Source: Diaporthe sp. PMI_573 (Eukaryota > Ascomycota > Sordariomycetes > Diaporthales > Diaporthaceae). From it: a stretch of DNA of 64,000 nucleotides. The position numbers and the translations under genes were made by a program. Below are positions 59,376 to 64,000 of the stretch, piece after piece (within the stretch, counting starts at the first letter, position 1; the number at the start of each line of letters is the position of its first letter). The notes under the pieces were generated by a model. It saw only the letters and a list, made by a program, of their open reading frames with translations. It made no database searches and was not told the origin of the DNA. Location: positions 248,001-312,000 of the forward strand of contig JAJTUP010000061.1 in the NCBI GenBank assembly GCA_021399435.1, in the 5' to 3' direction.

Positions 59376-60197
59376 ATGGCATCTCAGAATATCTATGATG
59401 ACGCTTTATTTTTCGAACTCTACTCTGAGTACCCACGAGCTAAGGAAGGAGGGAAAGGAGCTTCAGAATGGCCTGAGCTCCTCCAGATGTTACCTGATGA
59501 CCTTGATGGCAAGACGGTGCTGGACCTCGCGTGTGGTGAGGGCTGGTTTGCACGGTGGTGTGTATCCAAGGGCGCTGAATTGGTTGATGCCTATGATATC
59601 AGCAACAATATGCTCTGCAAGGCTGAGAGACTGACCAAGGGGCCTAAGGCTATATCAGCAAGTGGTGTCGACAGGAGAGATGCTGAGGATGTTGAGTCTG
59701 GGATTATTAAGTTTACGCGAGTAGACCTTGAGATGGTACGGCTGCCGGGCGAGAGATATAACCTAGTGTTCTGTGGGCTAGGCCTACACTACATTGAGAA
59801 CCTAGGCGGGCTGATGCGTCAGGTATACTCATCACTCATGCTAGGTGGGATATTTGTGTTCTCAATTGAGCACCCATTTGTGACAGCACCTGTGGCCCCT
59901 AGGTTTATCAAGACACTGAATACGGACGGCGATGTGGATCAGTGGACGGTGGATAGCTACTTTGTGGAGGGTGAGCGGTCTGTGAACTGGATTGTGGACG
60001 GGGTCGTTAAGCAACACCGCACCGTGGCTTCATACTTCAACGCGATGCGCGAGGCTGGGTTTGAGGTCGAGAAGTTGGACGAATGGGGCGCGACCAACGA
60101 AGTTGGGAGGAAGCACCCAGACTGGGTCGAGGGAGTTATCCCCCGCTTCTTGCTGGTGAAATCGAGTAAAAGGGCAGCAGATATCGAGGCAAGTTGA
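59376..60197 (+). CDS. Class I SAM-dependent methyltransferase, bacterial-type, 273 aa
   Basis: Single exon with a TATA-like box 80 bases upstream and a typical fungal leader (TACACAATGG around the ATG). The product starts MASQNIYDDALFFELYSEYP. Motif I is VLDLACGEGWFARW (residues 48-61), followed by DAYDISNNML with the acidic residue that binds the SAM ribose, then YNLVFCGLGLHYIENLGGLM (motif IV to V region), GGIFVFSIEHPFVTAP, and near the C-terminus VVKQHRTVASYFNAMREAGF, then EKLDEWGAT. This whole arrangement, especially FSVEHPxxTAP and VKxHRTxxxYxNALxxAGF, is common in bacterial small-molecule methyltransferases, so horizontal origin is possible (inference). The substrate is unknown. The frame is intact. 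Confidence 0.88.
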   Translation: MASQNIYDDALFFELYSEYPRAKEGGKGASEWPELLQMLPDDLDGKTVLDLACGEGWFARWCVSKGAELVDAYDISNNMLCKAERLTKGPKAISASGVDRRDAEDVESGIIKFTRVDLEMVRLPGERYNLVFCGLGLHYIENLGGLMRQVYSSLMLGGIFVFSIEHPFVTAPVAPRFIKTLNTDGDVDQWTVDSYFVEGERSVNWIVDGVVKQHRTVASYFNAMREAGFEVEKLDEWGATNEVGRKHPDWVEGVIPRFLLVKSSKRAADIEAS

Positions 60198-61208
60198 TAC
60201 ACAAAGAAAGGGTAGACGTGAAATATGATATTACAAAATAGCTTCCGGCCCGCTCTCTCGAACAGGCCTTCCTCTCCGCCCTGTTCCAACTAAATACATT
60301 AAAAGTACCTAATTCCAACAACCTTGACCGTATCCCATCTGTCAGGACTTGGTAGTACTTGTGGTAGTGCCAACATGTTATGGAGCCTTGTCAGAAGTAC
60401 GTTCCGACAATACTGTGCATGACATGTAATGGCTGATACAGAAATTTTGTTTTTCAGCTCCCAAGTATCCCTCCAATAGTACCCCTGAATATCGACATCA
60501 GGTCGATCGATGGCGATCGATGAGCTTTGAACTTGCGATCGATCGATAGCGATGGAAACCTTGAATCGCCATCGCCATCGACGCTAATCGCCACTGCGAT
60601 GGCGATCGATATCGATTTTCCATCGATCGCTGCGGAATCCTGTGGGACAGAGGGCAGAAGGCAGTACACCCTGGCTCCCACCTAATCTCGCCGAAATACC
60701 ATTGTACAGCGAATCGACTGTGGAAGGTAATCCAAGCTAATCTTACACGCGCTGGTATCAAAGGAAGAGAAAGATCATTTGTGGAGGGCGAACTGTGAGT
60801 ATTCCTTTTATTCAAAAGTATTCACGATCGTTTTAGGGAAATGCGTATATAAACCAATTACTTTCCACATCCTTCAAGTGTAAGTTTATGGTATTACTGG
60901 AACAGATTTGTTCATAAATTGTCCCACTTATCCAATCGCTAAAAATCCCATTAATCATTTGGAACGTACTATAACCCTTCTACATTTATTCCAACGTTGA
61001 GATGTTGTTGTCATCGGTAGACCCAAGGTTGATTGCTTTGAGATTCTTCCTTGCCGGAGCGGAACAAGATCCCGTTAAATAGCAGCGGTCTAGGGCATAC
61101 CTCTACTATCATAAGACATAATACCAAGCACGACGTTTATAATCTTTTATAGAACATAACCGCCTTCAGCTAAGTCTGAACGAATTTCCACTCGATTTCA
61201 CATTGCTA
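60198..61208. other. Intergenic with a CGATCGAT-rich cluster
   Basis: No gene supported. The cluster at 60500-60625 is listed separately. The right end is the 3' flank of the C2H2 gene. Confidence 0.4.
60500..60627. repeat. CGATCGAT / GGCGATCG repeat cluster
   Basis: Within about 125 bases there are repeated CGATCGATGGCGATCGAT, GCGATCGATCGATAGCGATG, CGCCATCGCCATCGACG and GCGATGGCGATCGATATCGA, in both orientations. Many are self-complementary. The layout resembles subterminal repeats of a small DNA element. Confidence 0.7.
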
Positions 61209-62099
61209 TCAATGATTCTCGTATTCGACAATACAACCAGGGTTGAAGTTAGCCAAATCCTGCGAAAACTCCTGTTGGTCGAAGGTGAGCTCAAAGTCGA
61301 AGCAGATGTCTGGCATCTCCTCTATCGATTGCTGGAACGAATGGATCTCCATGTTTACAATTCTCTCTGTGCCGTCCCTATGCGGTGGACAGATCGTTGC
61401 TGCCTCGAATCGGTCAAAGACAGAGTCCATGATATCGGCCAGCAACCTGTTGTCAAGCTCATCGTGTCCACTTTCAATATTGGTGACACCAGAAATGATC
61501 TCAGCCTTCTTTTCGTTCCAGAAGCCGCGGAGCAAGGGGACCATCTCCCCGATGTGGTTGCCGATGAAGGCTGATTGGGGGTGAGGACGGCCCGGAAAGA
61601 GCACGTCCCACATGTCGAACCACTGTTCATGCGGCGGCTTTTTCCTGGCCGAGCTCTTCTTCAGCTGGTTCCTCTGATCCTCTGATATACCTTCGAATTG
61701 AAATGATTGCCGCTTTTCACAATCTGCACGGCGAGAGTGCTCGTCGCGGGCTCCTGGCGACGTGAACAGTTTATAGCATCGTGCACAATAATAAGGTGGC
61801 TTGGTGTGTTGGCGGTATATGTGCTGCTTGACGTCCTTGATGCGGTTGAGGGTGTATTTGAGACATCTGTGGTACTTTTGCGGGTTGGACTTCTGGAATG
61901 GACATGCGAAGGCCGTAATAGACTCTTGCCCATTGCTATCTGCGCTAATGTTCTGGGCATATTCATTCTTTTGGTTGCCAGGAGCTGGCATACCGTTTGG
62001 AAATGCTGCCACCAGCGACGTTTCGTACTGAGACATTTTGGCGAGATTTTCCATTATCTCATCATCTGGCGATATAGGGTCCAGGTTAAAATCATGCAT
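61209..62099 (-). CDS. C2H2-type zinc-finger-like protein (ACPF family), 296 aa
   Basis: Single-exon gene. After a polar N-terminus the fungal module appears: FACPFQKSNPQKYHRCLKYT, then RIKDVKQHIYRQHTKPPYYC, then ARCYKLFTSPGARDEHSRRA, then DCEKRQSFQFEGISEDQRNQ. Paired Cys and His suit two to three zinc sites. Next is a region with WFDMWDVLFPGRPHPQSAFI, which matches the family pattern after the fingers (Gln/Trp-rich, then PSPYxx), and an acidic C-terminal helix. The protein at 44452 has the same block order with about one-third identity by eye in the finger module. The frame is intact. Probable nucleic-acid-binding regulator; target unknown. Confidence 0.75.
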   Translation of the reverse strand: MHDFNLDPISPDDEIMENLAKMSQYETSLVAAFPNGMPAPGNQKNEYAQNISADSNGQESITAFACPFQKSNPQKYHRCLKYTLNRIKDVKQHIYRQHTKPPYYCARCYKLFTSPGARDEHSRRADCEKRQSFQFEGISEDQRNQLKKSSARKKPPHEQWFDMWDVLFPGRPHPQSAFIGNHIGEMVPLLRGFWNEKKAEIISGVTNIESGHDELDNRLLADIMDSVFDRFEAATICPPHRDGTERIVNMEIHSFQQSIEEMPDICFDFELTFDQQEFSQDLANFNPGCIVEYENH

Positions 62100-62391
62100 A
62101 CCAACAATTTAACTTCACTTCTAAAAAGATTTGCGGTCAAAAGGATAGGTGTCATGGGTCATTCTTCGGTGTCAGTCTTTCAAAGAATAAATGATACTGC
62201 ATATCAAGTAATTGAGACCATCTGAACGAGTACGCAATTGCGTAGTATTCTTGTATCTCGGTAAAATCGGCAAGCGCCGCATGGGATTTAGGCAAACACC
62301 GTGGCCACTTGTACAGAGGTTCTAATTTCTTCATATTGGAGTCGTAAACTATGCTATACTGGACAACAAGGATAAAGCTGAAAACCTAGTC
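62100..62391. other. Short divergent intergenic region
   Basis: Lies between the C2H2 gene (minus) and the 2EXR gene (plus). No recognised site. Confidence 0.35.
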
Positions 62392-63477
62392 TTGGAGGTC
62401 CTAGCATCTTTACAGCAGCCGAATAACCCGAACGACCCTCATGTAGAAGAATCATTTAAGATACTTGGGTATCTTGCTAAAATGCAACGCAGGCTTTTAC
62501 AATCACATCCATCTACAGACCGAAGAGTTCAGCCAGAACGGCCTATCGAGTTTAAATACTTTCTCTCGCTGCCTGCTGAAATCCGCATCCTAGTCTGGAA
62601 ATTCACAGCAGCCAACATCATAATGGAATCTAAAATTGTTAACCTTGTCGTACAGGATAACAAATTTATAACAGCCTTTACTCGGGCCCAAAACCTGCCT
62701 TTAGTGTGTAAAGAAAGCTATACAGGCCATTTCCAGCAATATTCCTGTCACAATCATGACTTTATCGATCTTGGAGGCCAAAGCGTCCCCCTGGCCGTCA
62801 ACTTTGCGCAAGATATTTTTTACATTACCGGCGATATTGAACCGCTTAATCCTCTTTTGATGGCTAAGTTTCTTCCCTTCCACAAAATTGCTCTTCAATG
62901 GCCCCAGCATGGCTACCACGATCTCCTTCGTGGTCTTCCCCAGCTACAAGAATTGTTGGTATTGTCCAGCCATAATTCAGAGCGATATCTTTCGTCAGCA
63001 GGAATCTAAGTACCACGTGCGTGCAGAGATATATAGTCGAAGAGTTGGGTCATTTTCTTGCATCATGGCTAAGAGCCGGGACATACATACACTCAAAGAC
63101 CCCCGTTGCGGTTGTTTGAGAGCTTTGATCTGACCAAGTTTCTCTTCAAACAACGCCAGGCATATATCGTGCAGAGACGCCATCAACGTCATGGCGATTT
63201 ACTGTTCAAGCAATGGCGGAGATTGGGCTTCTCGCAAGACGTAATTTATATGCTGGCTGATGGTATCGAAAGTGTCGAAGCTGTTAAAGGCGGTGCGCAA
63301 TTTGACTGCTATGCCACATCATATCGTGACTCAGAGATGAAATGGGCTTTGGTTGGACGGGCAATCAGCTCTGTGCGTGGATTATTGCAGGTTGCGCGGG
63401 TTGTCCGCCGGATAACTCACGCCCGGTTAGACTTTATAGCAACACTTATCTTTAGATGCTATATACCTTACCCCTAG
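62392..63477 (+). pseudogene. 2EXR-domain protein, possibly broken or with an unresolved intron
   Basis: The first frame (62392-63009) starts with a polar helix and then the 2EXR motif: FKYFLSLPAEIRILVWKFTA, then later AQNLPLVCKESYTGHFQQYS, the domain common in Pezizomycotina and often placed at the N-terminus. The frame stops at 63009. The same frame reopens near 63106 and continues RLFESFDLTKFLFKQRQAYI, then YMLADGIESVEAVKGGAQFD to 63477, plausible C-terminal sequence. Between them another frame is open. Either an intron of about 60-100 bases bridges the gap, or a mutation has split the gene; I could not find a convincing donor and acceptor. The ORF has no in-frame ATG before the frame opens at 62392. 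Function unknown. Confidence 0.5.
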
Positions 63478-63584
63478 TATGTTGTAACTACAGTATATAT
63501 ATCACATGGAAGTAACATTGTGTTTCTTTAGTTCTCCTAAAGTAAGGTACTACTAAGTCAAAGTAGATTATCTGACCAAGAATC
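63478..63584. other. Short AT-rich spacer
   Basis: Contains AAGTAAGGTACTACTAAG and no feature beyond being the upstream region of the GrpB-like ORF. Confidence 0.3.
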
Positions 63585-63863
63585 ATGTTCCCTTCGATCT
63601 CGGACGTGCTAAAGCACTATGAATACGATCCAACTATGGTTCAACGTGTTGGGACGCGCACATTCGCGATGCTTCCTCTCAAGATTGAGCCTCCGAATCC
63701 TGACTGGCCACAGCATTTCGAGACTCTGAAATCACTCATTCAGAAGGCCCTCGGCCCTGCAGCCTTGAGCATTAACCACAGCGGGTCGACCGCCGTGCCT
63801 AGCTTTCACGCTAACAGTAATCACTCGTATTTAGTCTTACGATCACGGCAGGTGGGATGGTGA
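63585..63863 (+). pseudogene. GrpB/UPF0157-like nucleotidyltransferase-fold fragment
   Basis: The 92-codon frame reads MFPSISDVLKHYEYDPTMVQ, then LKIEPPNPDWPQHFETLKSL, then IQKALGPAALSINHSGSTAV, then PSFHANSNH. GrpB-family proteins begin with the pattern xIxVxPYDPxWPxxFExLxxxL...HxGSTAVPGLxAKxxID, and have a nucleotidyltransferase-like fold. The expected continuation after STAVP, with the catalytic Asp pair, is not present in this frame and no clear splice site restores it before the window ends. It may be a decayed copy or a gene whose next exon I cannot place. Confidence 0.5.
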
Positions 63864-64000
63864 TATTCGATTGATGCTTTCGATTCAGCTGTCGCTAGAT
63901 ATGAAATCCATCTGTGCTCTCCTATGGTCCTTCACCAGATCTATTGATTCTTGCCACATACAGTGCAATATGCCCACGCCTCGCAGGGATCCCAGCACGA
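63864..64000. other. Window edge
   Basis: No supported feature; may contain more of the GrpB-like gene. Confidence 0.3.

Noticed and set aside
1..64000. Fusarium mimp ends, Starship DUF3435 captain, NLR, polyketide synthase or toxin genes
   Set aside because: I looked for their hallmark motifs in the translated frames and ends and saw none.

Overview
The window looks like an accessory, transposon-rich stretch of a filamentous ascomycete genome, probably Sordariomycetes and Fusarium- or Colletotrichum-like (inference). Genes carry short introns of 46-94 nt with GTAAGT-type donors and CTAAC-type branch points. The protein families are typically fungal: Clr5, DUF3455, DUF3716, 2EXR, PTH11/rhodopsin-like, and C2H2 proteins with the fungal ACPF-type layout. 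I saw no rRNA or tRNA gene, CRISPR array, bacterial operon or virus.

Layout. 0-6 kb: a dispersed repeat, a relic of a Mutator-like (MULE) gene, an intact secreted DUF3455 gene, a truncated Nudix gene and a complete four-exon TATA-binding-protein gene that is probably an extra copy. 6.6-9 kb: a 5'-truncated hAT transposon. 9-16 kb: gene fragments, including part of a ferric-reductase-like gene next to a 34-bp tandem duplication, a pogo relic and a large unknown ORF. 16.9-18.7 kb: an intact Clr5 protein ending in a CCHC zinc knuckle. 18.7-21.8 kb: AT-rich DNA with no supported gene. 21.8-25.9 kb: an internally deleted MULE whose left terminal repeat is split by a complete pogo/Fot1-type element with a TA duplication. 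26.1-29.5 kb: two head-to-head genes for Gln-rich proteins sharing a beta-like C-terminal tail, with a truncated small conserved gene and an 85-bp hairpin between them. 29.8-34 kb: an intact BED-hAT element beside remains of another hAT. 34.2-36.5 kb: a second, frameshifted pogo copy. 36.6-37.4 kb: the 3' tail of a LINE abutting a hAT relic. 38.4-40.6 kb: a DUF3716 gene and a tiny MADS-like gene. 40.9-44.3 kb: a decayed DD34E Tc1 element, a solo LTR, a hAT N-terminal fragment, a 19-bp minisatellite and a Ty3 reverse-transcriptase scrap. 44.4-50.9 kb: a C2H2 protein, an uncharacterised ORF, a P450 fragment, a broken uncharacterised gene and a complete five-exon PTH11/rhodopsin-type receptor. 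52.1-55.4 kb: a short-chain dehydrogenase cut off within its first intron by a chimeric hAT element. 55.7-64 kb: fragments, a solo LTR with a perfect 5-bp duplication, an orphan Gag, an intact bacterial-type methyltransferase, a second C2H2 protein, a 2EXR protein and a GrpB-like fragment at the edge.

The genes do not form an evident pathway or cluster. What unites the window is mobile-element turnover (nesting, mosaics, internal deletions, solo LTRs), with several intact regulatory-looking genes (TBP, MADS-like, Clr5, two C2H2) lodged among it. The best candidates for something undescribed are the mosaic pogo pair, the chimeric hAT, and the head-to-head Gln-rich gene pair with its conserved tail and tail-end intron donor.
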